Both the position numbers and the translations under genes were made by a program. Positions 7,998 through 15,420 of a stretch of 31,600 nucleotides of DNA are shown piece after piece. The DNA lies in assembly GCA_037442205.1 (NCBI GenBank), contig JBBIQS010000091.1, positions 1-31,600 of the forward strand, written 5' to 3'. This DNA is from JBBIQS01 sp037442205. GTDB taxonomy: Bacteria > Myxococcota > Myxococcia > Myxococcales > UBA5297. Under the pieces are notes generated by a model, which made no database searches, had not been told where the DNA came from, and saw nothing but the letters and a program-made list of their open reading frames with translations. Position 1 is the stretch's first letter. Every line of letters starts with the position of its first letter.

Positions 7998-8780
7998 TCA
8001 GGGTTCGGGGACCTCGATGAAGCCGTCGAGGTAGCGGGCGGTGTGCCCGGCGATGATTACCCGATCGCCTTGCTGCTCGCAGAACAGCTCGCCGCCGCGC
8101 GGAGAGACCTGCTGCGCCTCGAGCCGGCTCCGGCCCAGGCGCCTGGCCCAGTACGGAATGAGCGTGCAGTGCGCCGAGCCGGTCACCGGATCCTCGGGGA
8201 CGCCTTCCTTGGGAGCGAAGTAGCGGGAGACGAAGTCGGCCGATTCGCCGGGCGCGGTGGCGATCACCCCGAAGACGTCGAGCTTGGCCAGCAGGGCCAT
8301 GTCCGGGCGCAGCGCGCGCACCTGCTCCTCGGAGTCGAACACCGCCATCCAGTCGCGCGAAGCCAGCAGCTCGCGCGGCCGCTGCCCGAGCGCCTCGACC
8401 AGCGCCTCGGGGAGCTCCCTCGGCGTGCCCTCGCGCGCCGGGAAGTCCAGCGCGATTCGGCCGTCTTGTTTGAAGACCCGCAGCGGGCCGCTTTGGGAGG
8501 AGAAGCGCAGCTCCTGGCGCGAGTCGGCGTCGAAGATCACCTGGGCCGCGGCCAGGGTGGCGTGCCCGCACAGGTCGACCTCGGTGACCGGGGTGAACCA
8601 GCGGATCTCGAAGTGGTTGTGCCGCTCGAGGAAGAAGGCGGTCTCGGAGAGGTTGTTCTCGGCGGCGATGGCCTGCAGGGTCGGGCTGGGCAGCCAGGCC
8701 TGCAGCGGGCAGACGGCGGCGGGGTTGCCGCGGAAGACCTGGCTGGTGAAGGCGTCGATCTGGAAGATGGGGATCCTCAC
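7998..8780 (-). CDS. PhzF-family isomerase/epimerase-like protein
   Basis: The 260-aa protein belongs to the PhzF (phenazine biosynthesis-like) family with a diaminopimelate epimerase-type fold. It starts RIPIFQIDAFTSQVFRGNPAAV and has NNLSETAFFL with the conserved catalytic Glu, TEVDLCGHATLAAA, and EDPVTGSAHCTLIPYWA near the C-terminus. No other phenazine gene is nearby, so a housekeeping or secondary isomerase role is more likely than phenazine synthesis. The GTG start overlaps the stop of the upstream methyltransferase as GTGA, which implies translational coupling. A GNAT acetyltransferase follows 20 bp downstream. Confidence 0.93.
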   Translation of the reverse strand: MRIPIFQIDAFTSQVFRGNPAAVCPLQAWLPSPTLQAIAAENNLSETAFFLERHNHFEIRWFTPVTEVDLCGHATLAAAQVIFDADSRQELRFSSQSGPLRVFKQDGRIALDFPAREGTPRELPEALVEALGQRPRELLASRDWMAVFDSEEQVRALRPDMALLAKLDVFGVIATAPGESADFVSRYFAPKEGVPEDPVTGSAHCTLIPYWARRLGRSRLEAQQVSPRGGELFCEQQGDRVIIAGHTARYLDGFIEVPEP

Positions 8781-9424
8781 GGCAGCCACCGGAACAGAGC
8801 GACGGAGAGCTGCTTGGCATTCTTGAGCGCCACGTTCCAGCGGCGCTGGAGCCTCAGGCCGTAGAGGCTGAGCAGGTCGGCGACTTCCTCGGGCGAGACC
8901 ATCCGCATGCTGGCGTCCAGCGACGCGATGCTCCGGAACGGCGACGGGGTCACCCGGGCCGTCCAAGGCGGATCGACCTGCAGCACCACCGCGCAGGTTC
9001 CGCCGGGCGCCAGCCATCCAGTGATGCGGGAGGCGAGCAGAGCCGGATCGACGTGTTCGAAGAGCAGCGCGGCGTACACCAGATCGAACGAGGCGGCCGG
9101 GAGCTCGCAGGTGCAGACGTCGGCGCAGTAGACCTCGAGCGCGGAGCCGAGTGCGCGATTCCGGGACGCGGCAAGGGCCACGTACTCGGGATTGAGATCG
9201 ATCGCGACCGCGCGGCGGGTGATCGCCGGATCGACGTGCTCCAGGCCGTTGCCGGTGGCGCAGCCGAGCAGCGCCAGCCGCGCGGGCCGCACGTCGCGGT
9301 AGACCTCGCCGAAGATTGCGCTCAAGGGCGCCAGTTGGTCGGCGTGGCCAGGGCCCATGTGGCCCTCGTAGTCGCTGGCTGGGATTGCGAGCCAGGGATT
9401 GCGGTTGCGCGGCGTGGCGTGCAT
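8777..9424 (-). CDS. Class I SAM-dependent methyltransferase
   Basis: The 215-aa protein has the Rossmann-type SAM-binding motif LALLGCATGNGLEHVD, then AVAIDLNPEYVALA with the acidic end of strand 2, and ASFDLVYAALLFEHVD as motif IV. The C-terminus (LYGLRLQRRWNVALKNAKQ) is typical of small-molecule methyltransferases. The substrate is unknown. The start at ATG 9424 has a G-rich ribosome binding site a few bases upstream; the frame also allows an ATG at 9460. It heads an operon with PhzF and GNAT genes, which suggests modification of one small metabolite by all three enzymes. That is inference from linkage only. Confidence 0.9.
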   Translation of the reverse strand: MHATPRNRNPWLAIPASDYEGHMGPGHADQLAPLSAIFGEVYRDVRPARLALLGCATGNGLEHVDPAITRRAVAIDLNPEYVALAASRNRALGSALEVYCADVCTCELPAASFDLVYAALLFEHVDPALLASRITGWLAPGGTCAVVLQVDPPWTARVTPSPFRSIASLDASMRMVSPEEVADLLSLYGLRLQRRWNVALKNAKQLSVALFRWLP

Positions 9425-9512
9425 CGGGTCCCCCCACGGATGACGGAGTCGCGCCATCATCGCACCAGACGGACCCGGCGGCAGCAGCGCCGTGGGGGAG
9501 CGACCAGTGGCG

Positions 9513-10106
9513 TCAGGGCAGACACAGGCCGGGCATGCCGGCCTTCTGCCACATGGCGACGCACTTCAGGCTCCCGGGGCAGGCGGGCTGGAGCCCGCTG
9601 TTGAGGTCGCACATCTTTCGGCAGACACTGGCGGGATTGCCAGCACTCGCGGTAACGCAGGTGCTCCCCTTGGCGCAGTCGCGGTCGGAGGTGCAGACCC
9701 ATCCGTCTGCCAGACTTCCCTCGGGCATGCATTGGAAGCCGATGGCCGTGGACGGCGGATAGCATCCGTCGGTGGGATTGGGGCAGTCCTGCGTCAGCCA
9801 ACTGCACTCTCCCCAGCGGCACTTTCCGGTGAGCGGGTTTTTGGTGTACTCGGCGCCGCAGGAGCAGGTGCCGTCGGGGTTGCAGGTCGAATAGAAGGTG
9901 GCGCTGGGCTCGTCGGCGCAGGTCTGGTTCTGGCCGACGATGCAGCCGCGGCCGGCGTCCGGCTGCCCGCCGTCGGGGCTTCCGGCATCGGCGATCCCGG
10001 CATCGGCGTTCGCGGCCTCGCCGCCGTCGTCGGAGCCGAGGTGAACCACCGGGGAACAGGCCAGGAGGAGGGCTGCCAGCGACGCGGCGCGCAACGAGTC
10101 AGTCAT
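9513..10106 (-). CDS. Cys-rich lipoprotein with DAG-type linker
   Basis: This is a 197-aa lipoprotein. The signal peptide MTDSLRAASLAALLLAC gives a lipobox at Cys17. After it comes a low-complexity Asp/Ala/Gly linker (residues about 25-52), common in myxobacterial lipoproteins. The rest is Cys-rich with about 17 cysteines in pairs such as CGAEYTKNPLTGKC, probably disulfide-bonded outside the cytoplasm. No enzymatic motif is visible. It lies 72 bp downstream of the ECF-linked TPR gene on the same strand and could be the last gene of that operon. The leader contains GGAG eight bases before the ATG. Confidence 0.85.
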   Translation of the reverse strand: MTDSLRAASLAALLLACSPVVHLGSDDGGEAANADAGIADAGSPDGGQPDAGRGCIVGQNQTCADEPSATFYSTCNPDGTCSCGAEYTKNPLTGKCRWGECSWLTQDCPNPTDGCYPPSTAIGFQCMPEGSLADGWVCTSDRDCAKGSTCVTASAGNPASVCRKMCDLNSGLQPACPGSLKCVAMWQKAGMPGLCLP

Positions 10107-10178
10107 GGTCGGATCTCCGGTTCAAAAAGGATCGTGTGCCTGGTGAGTGGCCGGCTGCACGCGAATCCGTCCCGGGAA

Positions 10179-10985
10179 TCAGTGCTCGCCGGCGCAGGAG
10201 GCCTGGATCCGGTCTCGCTGCGGGGACTTGGGGAAGTCGGCGCGGAAGCGCGCGGCCTGCTCGGCGGCGTCCTCGATCCGGCCCAGCGCGCACAGCGAAA
10301 GGATGCGGGCGGCTCGCTCCTCCTCCAGGAAGTTGCTCTTGGGGCAGGCGGCAGCGTGCTGGTCGAGCAGCTCCAGCGCGCGGGCGGCGCGGTTGCCCTG
10401 CAGCTCGCGCTGAGCGGCGCCGAGCAGCGCCAGGTCTTCGGTCGGAGCGCAAGTCACCGGTGCGCTGGGGATGGTTTCTACGGCGGGAAGGGGCTCGGGA
10501 GCGGGTGTTGGCTCGGTTTCGGGCGAAGGCTCGGGGGCCTGGGAGCGCCGGCGTCCCGCCGGCCGCAGGTCGGTCGGTCGTGCCGGGGCCGCCGGAGCAG
10601 GCGCCAAAGGAGCGGCGATTTCAGGTGCTTGGGCAATCGGCGGAGCCGTCGGAGCCGCAGTCGGAGACGCGGCGATTGCAGGTGAAGGGGCTGGCGGCGG
10701 AGCGGCAGGCTGTCCCGAGCGCTGTGCCTGCCAGACCGCCGCACCGCCGGCGAGGGACATCGCCAGCAGCGCCCCGACCACCTTGCCGCCGCCCAGCTTG
10801 GCGGCGACCGCAGCGCCCTTGGCGGCAGTGGAAGCCTTGGCGGCCCCGGAGGCGCCGGCGGCCGGTCCGCTGGCGAGCGAGGTCATCAGCAGGGCCTGGA
10901 CCCGCGCCTTGGCCTCGGGCGGCGGGACCTCGGCGGTGCGGGCGGCGTCGATGAGCGCCTGTGCTTCCTTGGAGAGCTCGCTCAT
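10179..10985 (-). CDS. Single-pass membrane protein with TPR-like C-terminus, putative anti-sigma factor
   Basis: The 268-aa product begins with a short charged cytosolic segment (MSELSKEAQALIDAARTAEV) and an Ala/Gly/Lys-rich stretch. One transmembrane helix follows at about residues 69-85 (VVGALLAMSLAGGAAVW), then a Pro/Ala-rich linker of about 100 residues. The periplasmic C-terminus looks like two TPR-type helical hairpins with paired Cys. The ATG overlaps the stop of the ECF sigma gene (ATGA), the usual arrangement for an anti-sigma factor. It lacks a zinc-finger anti-sigma motif. The linker contains one copy of a dispersed 22-bp repeat. The anti-sigma role is inferred from position and topology. 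Confidence 0.75.
   Translation of the reverse strand: MSELSKEAQALIDAARTAEVPPPEAKARVQALLMTSLASGPAAGASGAAKASTAAKGAAVAAKLGGGKVVGALLAMSLAGGAAVWQAQRSGQPAAPPPAPSPAIAASPTAAPTAPPIAQAPEIAAPLAPAPAAPARPTDLRPAGRRRSQAPEPSPETEPTPAPEPLPAVETIPSAPVTCAPTEDLALLGAAQRELQGNRAARALELLDQHAAACPKSNFLEEERAARILSLCALGRIEDAAEQAARFRADFPKSPQRDRIQASCAGEH
10543..10564 (+). repeat. Dispersed GC-rich repeat, copy 1
   Basis: GAGCGCCGGCGTCCCGC followed by C and GGCC. A second copy with one mismatch lies at 20103-20124. This copy sits inside the Pro/Ala-rich linker of the membrane protein, where it is read as RRRSQ on the minus strand. It resembles small dispersed intergenic repeats that have entered a tolerant coding linker. Confidence 0.5.
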
Positions 10986-11482
10986 CGTTCACCTCTCTTG
11001 TGGCGGGCCAGAGCCTGGTCGAAGTCGGCGCGGGCGGCGCGCAGCCGCGAGTAGACCGTATTCACGTTCAGGTCGAGCGCCTGCGAGATCTCGGGCGCGG
11101 TCATCTGCTCGAGCTCGGCGAGGACGAAGACCTCGCGGCGCGCCTCGTCGAGCTGTTGCAGCACGCCGTCCAGGATCCGCATTGCCTCCCGGTTTTCGCT
11201 GGCCTCGTGAGGGCCGGGGCGCGAATCGACGAGCGTCGCAGGAATTTCCTCCGCATTCCCCTTGCGACGCTGCCTGCGCCGATGATCGGCGGCCACCTTC
11301 AAGGCGATGCCGACCATCCAGGTTCTGGGCGACGAGCGGCCCTCGAATTCGCCCAGCCGCCGATGCGCCACCAGGAACGTGTCTTGGACCGCGTCGTCCA
11401 GGGTGGCTTCGGGCACGCCCATGCGCCGCAGGTTGCGCCAGACGACCTCGAAGCACTCGTCGTAGAGGGTCTCGAAGGTCAT
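10982..11482 (-). CDS. ECF-type RNA polymerase sigma factor
   Basis: The 166-aa protein has sigma region 2 (DDAVQDTFLVAHRRLGEFE, then RTWMVGIALKVAADHRRRQ) and region 4 (LDEARREVFVLAELEQM, then APEISQALDLNVNTVYSRL). It has only these two regions, as expected of an ECF sigma factor. ATG 11482 gives a normal N-terminus (MTFETLYDECFEVVWRNL), with AGGA about 12 bases upstream. The frame extends to 11629 but without family resemblance. The stop overlaps the start of the TPR membrane protein. It probably directs transcription of envelope genes, perhaps its own operon. Confidence 0.93.
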   Translation of the reverse strand: MTFETLYDECFEVVWRNLRRMGVPEATLDDAVQDTFLVAHRRLGEFEGRSSPRTWMVGIALKVAADHRRRQRRKGNAEEIPATLVDSRPGPHEASENREAMRILDGVLQQLDEARREVFVLAELEQMTAPEISQALDLNVNTVYSRLRAARADFDQALARHKRGER

Positions 11483-11546
11483 GGCGCGAGCAGCGATCCT
11501 GAGAAGTTTCCTGCCGGCAATGAGTGGCCGGACCCGCCCAAATCCA

Positions 11547-12467
11547 TCAAAGGCGCAGTTCGACGCCCAAACCGACCCTTCCGAAGAGCAGCGAAGGCCG
11601 GTGGACCTCCCCGAACGGCTCGACGACAAAGGACGGGCGGACGAGCGCCAAGCCCAGATCGGCTTCGAGCCGCAGCGCCACCGGATCCCACAGCCGCCAA
11701 CCGAGAGCGGCGCCTCCGAGCGCCCCCAGCCACCAGGATCTGCCGGCGCCGGGATCGGAGATCCCCGCGGCCGCTCCGCGCAGCTGCGAACCCTGAAATC
11801 CGGCGCATCCGGACACCTCCAGGGCGCCTTGGTTCAGCGCCCAACATCCCAGGATTTCAGCCGAAATCGGGATCTGAAGGTCGAGGGAGGCGTCGGCCTT
11901 GGAGGCGAAGGCGGTGCGTTGGGAGAGCCCCCGCGCCAGCTGCAGCTCGAACCGAAGGTCGCCAGCGATCAGGCCCACCGCCGCGCCGGCGCTCAGGCCC
12001 GGCTTGGCGAGGACTCCCAGGTCAGCGGCGATCAGAGGTCGCAGCGCGAGCGCGCGCGGAGCGGCCGGCGGCGGGGTGGGAGCGGCCGGGGCCGGAGGAG
12101 TCGGAGGTTCGGGAGGCGGAGCGGGGCGGATCGCCAGCGCCACGACCAGCGCCGCTGCCTCGCCGAGTCGCTGGCAGGTATCGGCGGTGAAGGATCGCTC
12201 GCCCGCGGAGTCGCCGATCTTGGTGACGAGCTCGATCGACCACGAGTCGCCGACGCGAGAGACCGCGGCTCTCACCGAGACCGGCGCGCTCGGGAGCGGG
12301 GCTTCGGTTCCCAGCAGGCGCCCGATCTCCTCCAGGACTTGGCTGCCGTCGGGGCACTCGGCGGGAGCCTGCCAGTCGAGCGCGATGGGCGGCCGAGGCG
12401 CGACCTGGGCCAGCGCCGAGGCGCCGGCCGCGAGGATGGCCAGTGCGAGGGAGAACCGCGAAAGCAC
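11547..12467 (-). CDS. Secreted, possibly outer-membrane protein of an ECF operon
   Basis: The 306-aa product starts with a clear signal peptide (MLSRFSLALAILAAGASALA, then Q). The N-terminal half has an ECPDGSQV motif and a Cys about 60 residues later (ADTCQRL), which may form a disulfide. A Pro-rich linker (about 110-135) follows. The C-terminal half has alternating hydrophobic strands and ends in VGLGVELRL, suggesting a small beta-barrel or beta-sheet domain. I do not recognise a named family with certainty. GTG 12467 begins 7 bp after the stop of the 57-aa gene, so coupled translation is likely. It may be the envelope sensor or target of the ECF system; this is inference. Confidence 0.75.
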   Translation of the reverse strand: MLSRFSLALAILAAGASALAQVAPRPPIALDWQAPAECPDGSQVLEEIGRLLGTEAPLPSAPVSVRAAVSRVGDSWSIELVTKIGDSAGERSFTADTCQRLGEAAALVVALAIRPAPPPEPPTPPAPAAPTPPPAAPRALALRPLIAADLGVLAKPGLSAGAAVGLIAGDLRFELQLARGLSQRTAFASKADASLDLQIPISAEILGCWALNQGALEVSGCAGFQGSQLRGAAAGISDPGAGRSWWLGALGGAALGWRLWDPVALRLEADLGLALVRPSFVVEPFGEVHRPSLLFGRVGLGVELRL

Positions 12468-12474
12468 GGCGCCG

Positions 12475-12648
12475 CTAATGAGGAGCGTTGCGGACGTTGG
12501 ACAGGCGCGCGAACTCCTCGGGCGAGATCCGCCCGCTGCTCTTGAGGAATTCGAGGACGTTCTTGCGGGCCTTCTCGTAGGACTCGCCGCTCAGGGCGCG
12601 CCTGCGGGTGATGAGGCCGTTGAGCTCCTGCTCGCTGATGGTTCCCAT
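12475..12648 (-). CDS. 57-aa small protein heading the ECF operon
   Basis: This short gene runs from ATG 12648 to TAG 12477-12475. It begins MGTISEQELNGLITRRRAL, continues with a basic helix (ESYEKARKNVLEFLKSSGR) and ends ISPEEFARLSNVRNAPH. Third positions are strongly G/C, as in neighbouring real genes. The protein looks helical, soluble and charged, perhaps a small DNA- or protein-binding factor. No family is recognised. Its stop lies 7 bp before the GTG of the secreted-protein gene. A TAGACT box six bases before the ATG and the lack of a ribosome binding site hint at a leaderless transcript. Confidence 0.65.
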   Translation of the reverse strand: MGTISEQELNGLITRRRALSGESYEKARKNVLEFLKSSGRISPEEFARLSNVRNAPH

Positions 12649-12750
12649 GGTGCGAGTCTACATGCTCCGGCCGGCATCAACAGCGATCGCCGTGCCAAGA
12701 TGACGGCGAGTCCGCGGCCTGCCCGATCTGGCCGAGAGGGGAGAAACGAG

Positions 12751-13821
12751 ATGGACCTCGCGGCCCAGCGGCTGCTCGCCCAGCAGCTTGCAAAACCGGC
12801 TTTCCGCCGCCCGGAGGAGGTCGTCGCCTGGCTGGGAGCGATGCAGGCGCAGGACTACCGGGCCTCGCTGTGGGCGGTGGGGGCGCGGCTTCCAGGGTGC
12901 GCCGAAGCCGAGGTCGAGCGCGCCATCGCCGAGCGGGCGATCGTGCGCACCTGGCCGATGCGCGGGACGTTGCACCTGGTGGCGGCCAAGGACGTGCGCT
13001 GGATGCTGGCGCTCTTGGCGCCGCGGGTCATCGCCTCGCTGGCCGGGAGGCACCGGCAGCTGGAGCTGGACGAGCGGACCTTTGCCAAGAGCCGGGAGCT
13101 GATCGGGCGCGCGCTCGAGGGCGGGAAGTGCCTCACCCGCGACGAGCTGTACGAGCTGTTCGAGGCCAAGCGCATCTCGACCGCGGGGCAGCGGGGAATC
13201 CACATCCTCAATCGATTGGCGCACGAGGGGCTGATCTGCCCCGGGGCGAATCGCGGGAAGCAGCAGACCTTCGTGCTGCTCGACGAGTGGGTTCCGGCGG
13301 CGAAGCCGATGGAGCGCGAGGCGGCCCTGGGCGAGCTGGCGCGGAGGTATTTCACGGGGCATGGCCCGGCGACGCTCGCGGATCTGGCATGGTGGGCGGG
13401 GATCTCCCTCGGCGACGCGCGGGAGGCGGTGGCGCTGGCGGTGGGAGCGCCGAAGATGGAGGAGGCCGGTGGTGGGCGCTACTGGCTCTCGAGCGATGCC
13501 TCTGGTCCAGCTTCGGCTAAGAGCGCGCTCCTGCTGCCGGCCTTCGACGAGCTTCTGCTGGGCTACCGCGATCGCCGGGCGGTGCTTCCGGAGAAACACG
13601 CCGCCAAGATTCAGAACGGCGGGATGATTCAGGCGATTGCGGTGGTCGACGGGCAGGTCGTGGGGACCTGGAGGCGGACACTCAGGAAAGGCGGGGTGGC
13701 GGTGGAGCTCGAGCCTTTCGAGAGGATCAAGCCGACGGCGAAGCGCGGGCTGGAGGAGGCCGCCCAGCGGTATGCGGAATTCTTGCGGATGCCCTTGCTC
13801 TCGCTCTCGCCGGAATCCTGA
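12751..13821 (+). CDS. AlkZ-like winged-helix DNA-binding (HTH_42) protein
   Basis: The 356-aa protein matches the HTH_42 superfamily, which includes the DNA glycosylases AlkZ and YcaQ. Near the N-terminus it has LGAMQAQDYRASLWAVGARL, with the Gln-x-Gln pair (Gln32, Gln34) that is catalytic in AlkZ. Next come VRTWPMRGTLHLVAAKD, winged-helix segments, and LLPAFDELLLGYRDRRAVL near the C-terminus. AlkZ excises interstrand crosslinks made by the antibiotic azinomycin; many relatives are uncharacterised. ATG 12751 has GAGGGGAG as ribosome binding site about 8 bases upstream. A DNA-repair role is plausible but the lesion is unknown. Confidence 0.88.
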   Translation: MDLAAQRLLAQQLAKPAFRRPEEVVAWLGAMQAQDYRASLWAVGARLPGCAEAEVERAIAERAIVRTWPMRGTLHLVAAKDVRWMLALLAPRVIASLAGRHRQLELDERTFAKSRELIGRALEGGKCLTRDELYELFEAKRISTAGQRGIHILNRLAHEGLICPGANRGKQQTFVLLDEWVPAAKPMEREAALGELARRYFTGHGPATLADLAWWAGISLGDAREAVALAVGAPKMEEAGGGRYWLSSDASGPASAKSALLLPAFDELLLGYRDRRAVLPEKHAAKIQNGGMIQAIAVVDGQVVGTWRRTLRKGGVAVELEPFERIKPTAKRGLEEAAQRYAEFLRMPLLSLSPES

Positions 13822-13921
13822 ACCTGCGGTTTCCATGCACAGCGGCTTGGGCCGAGCCCCCAACACCTGAGGAGGCGAGTTCCCGGCCGTTAACATTGGC
13901 CACTTCAAGGGACTCGCCACG

Positions 13922-14896
13922 ATGAATCCACAGACCGATGGACGCGACTGGAAGGCCGTGCTGGGCCGGGGCGGCCTTCTCGCCGCCGCCTGCTTCTGCC
14001 TGACGCCTTGGGCCTCGCCCGGGCTGGCCCTGGCGCTGGGGCTCCTCCTCGCCCTCGCTTTCGGCAGCCCTTTCCCGAGTCTCCTCAAGAGGTTGTCCAA
14101 GCCGCTGCTGCAGGTTTCGGTGGTGCTGCTCGGCTTCGGCATGAACCTGGAGGCGATCCTGGCGGCGGCGCGCCAGGGGTTCGCGCTGGCGGCGGCGACC
14201 ATCGTGCTGACCTTCCTGCTCGGCGCGCTGCTGCGGCGGGCCCTCGGACTGCAGCGCTCGACCGCCACGCTGCTCTCGGCCGGGACGGCGATCTGCGGCG
14301 GCTCGGCCATCGCCGCGGTGGCCCTGGCGATCGGCGCCGCCGAGGCCGAGATCTCGGTGGCCATGGGCACGGTCTTCCTGCTCAACGCCGCCGCGCTCTA
14401 CCTCTTTCCGTCGCTCGGGCACCTGCTGGCGCTGACCCAGGCCCAGTTCGGCACCTGGGCTGGGATCGCCATCCACGACATCTCGTCGGTGGTCGGCGCG
14501 GCGTCGAGCTACGGCTCGGCCGCGCTGCAGGTCGCCACCGCGGTGAAGCTGTCGCGCACGCTGTGGATCATTCCGGTCGCCTTCGCCGCCGGGCTCCTCG
14601 TCCGCCGCGAGGGCCAGGCGCAGGCCGGCAAGGGGAAGACCACCATCCCCTGGTTCATCGGCCTGTTCCTGCTGGCCTCGGTGGCCGGGACCTTCGTCGC
14701 GCCGATCCATCAGCTCGCGCCGGCGCTGCAGGCGATCGCGCGGGCGGGGATGACCCTGACCCTGCTCGGAATCGGCGCGGGCCTGTCGCGATCCTCGCTC
14801 AGGGCGGTGGGGGCGCGGCCGGTGCTGCTCGGGGTGGCGCTGTGGCTGGCAATCAGCGCCGTTTCGCTGGCCGCGGTGGGGTGGATGGCGGCGTGA
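13922..14896 (+). CDS. YeiH-family putative sulfate exporter / membrane transporter
   Basis: The 324-aa integral membrane protein belongs to the conserved hypothetical 698 (YeiH) family. It has about ten hydrophobic segments and the family blocks LLQVSVVLLGFGMNLEAI, SAGTAICGGSAIAAVALAIG and FGTWAGIAIHDISSVVGAAS. The family is annotated as putative sulfate or anion exporters, without a firmly proven substrate. Relatives are often next to a LysR regulator; none is present here. AAGGGA about nine bases before ATG 13922 is the likely ribosome binding site. A DUF488 gene follows 40 bp downstream on the same strand. Confidence 0.9.
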   Translation: MNPQTDGRDWKAVLGRGGLLAAACFCLTPWASPGLALALGLLLALAFGSPFPSLLKRLSKPLLQVSVVLLGFGMNLEAILAAARQGFALAAATIVLTFLLGALLRRALGLQRSTATLLSAGTAICGGSAIAAVALAIGAAEAEISVAMGTVFLLNAAALYLFPSLGHLLALTQAQFGTWAGIAIHDISSVVGAASSYGSAALQVATAVKLSRTLWIIPVAFAAGLLVRREGQAQAGKGKTTIPWFIGLFLLASVAGTFVAPIHQLAPALQAIARAGMTLTLLGIGAGLSRSSLRAVGARPVLLGVALWLAISAVSLAAVGWMAA

Positions 14897-14936
14897 AGAA
14901 CGCTCGAGGATTAGTCTCCCGCGAGAGGGGCGAGCG

Positions 14937-15335
14937 ATGGCGACGCGAGCGAAGGGCAAGGCAAGCGCAAAGCGGGCGCGGGGCGCGCTGGCGACCAAGC
15001 GCGTCTACGAAGCGCCGGACCCGGCCGACGGCACCCGCTTCCTGGTCGATCGGCTGTGGCCCCGAGGCCTGAAGAAGGAGGCTTTGCAGGCGAGCGGCTG
15101 GTTGAGGGAGGTCGCGCCGAGCGACGGCCTGCGGCGGTGGTTCCACCACGACCCGGAGAAGTGGCCCGAGTTCCTGAGGCGCTACTTCGCCGAGCTCGAT
15201 TCGCATTCCGACGCCGTGCAGCCGCTGGTGGAGGCCGCGCGCCGCGGCAAGGTCACCCTGCTCTTCAGCAGCCACGACCGGGAGCACAACAACGCTGTCG
15301 CCCTGCGCGAGTACCTCGAGAACCACCGCGCCTGA
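14937..15335 (+). CDS. DUF488 family protein (YeaO-like)
   Basis: The 132-aa protein begins with a Lys/Ala/Arg-rich tail (about 20 residues) followed by the DUF488 core. Conserved blocks are KRVYEAPDPADGTRFLVDRL, WPRGLKKE, WFHHDPEKWPEFLRRYFAEL, and VTLLFSSHDREHNNA. The family is small, cytosolic and of uncertain function. The start has GAGAGGGG upstream. The basic tail is unusual compared with most YeaO-type proteins, which begin at the RVY strand, and could bind nucleic acid. It may be co-transcribed with the YeiH-like gene. Confidence 0.9.
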   Translation: MATRAKGKASAKRARGALATKRVYEAPDPADGTRFLVDRLWPRGLKKEALQASGWLREVAPSDGLRRWFHHDPEKWPEFLRRYFAELDSHSDAVQPLVEAARRGKVTLLFSSHDREHNNAVALREYLENHRA

Positions 15336-15420
15336 GCTGCCTTCGGGCGATCGCTGCGAGCGCGCTGGACGGCCGCGGACGGGAGCCCAGAGATGATCCA
15401 GGGATCGCCGAGCCGCGTCG

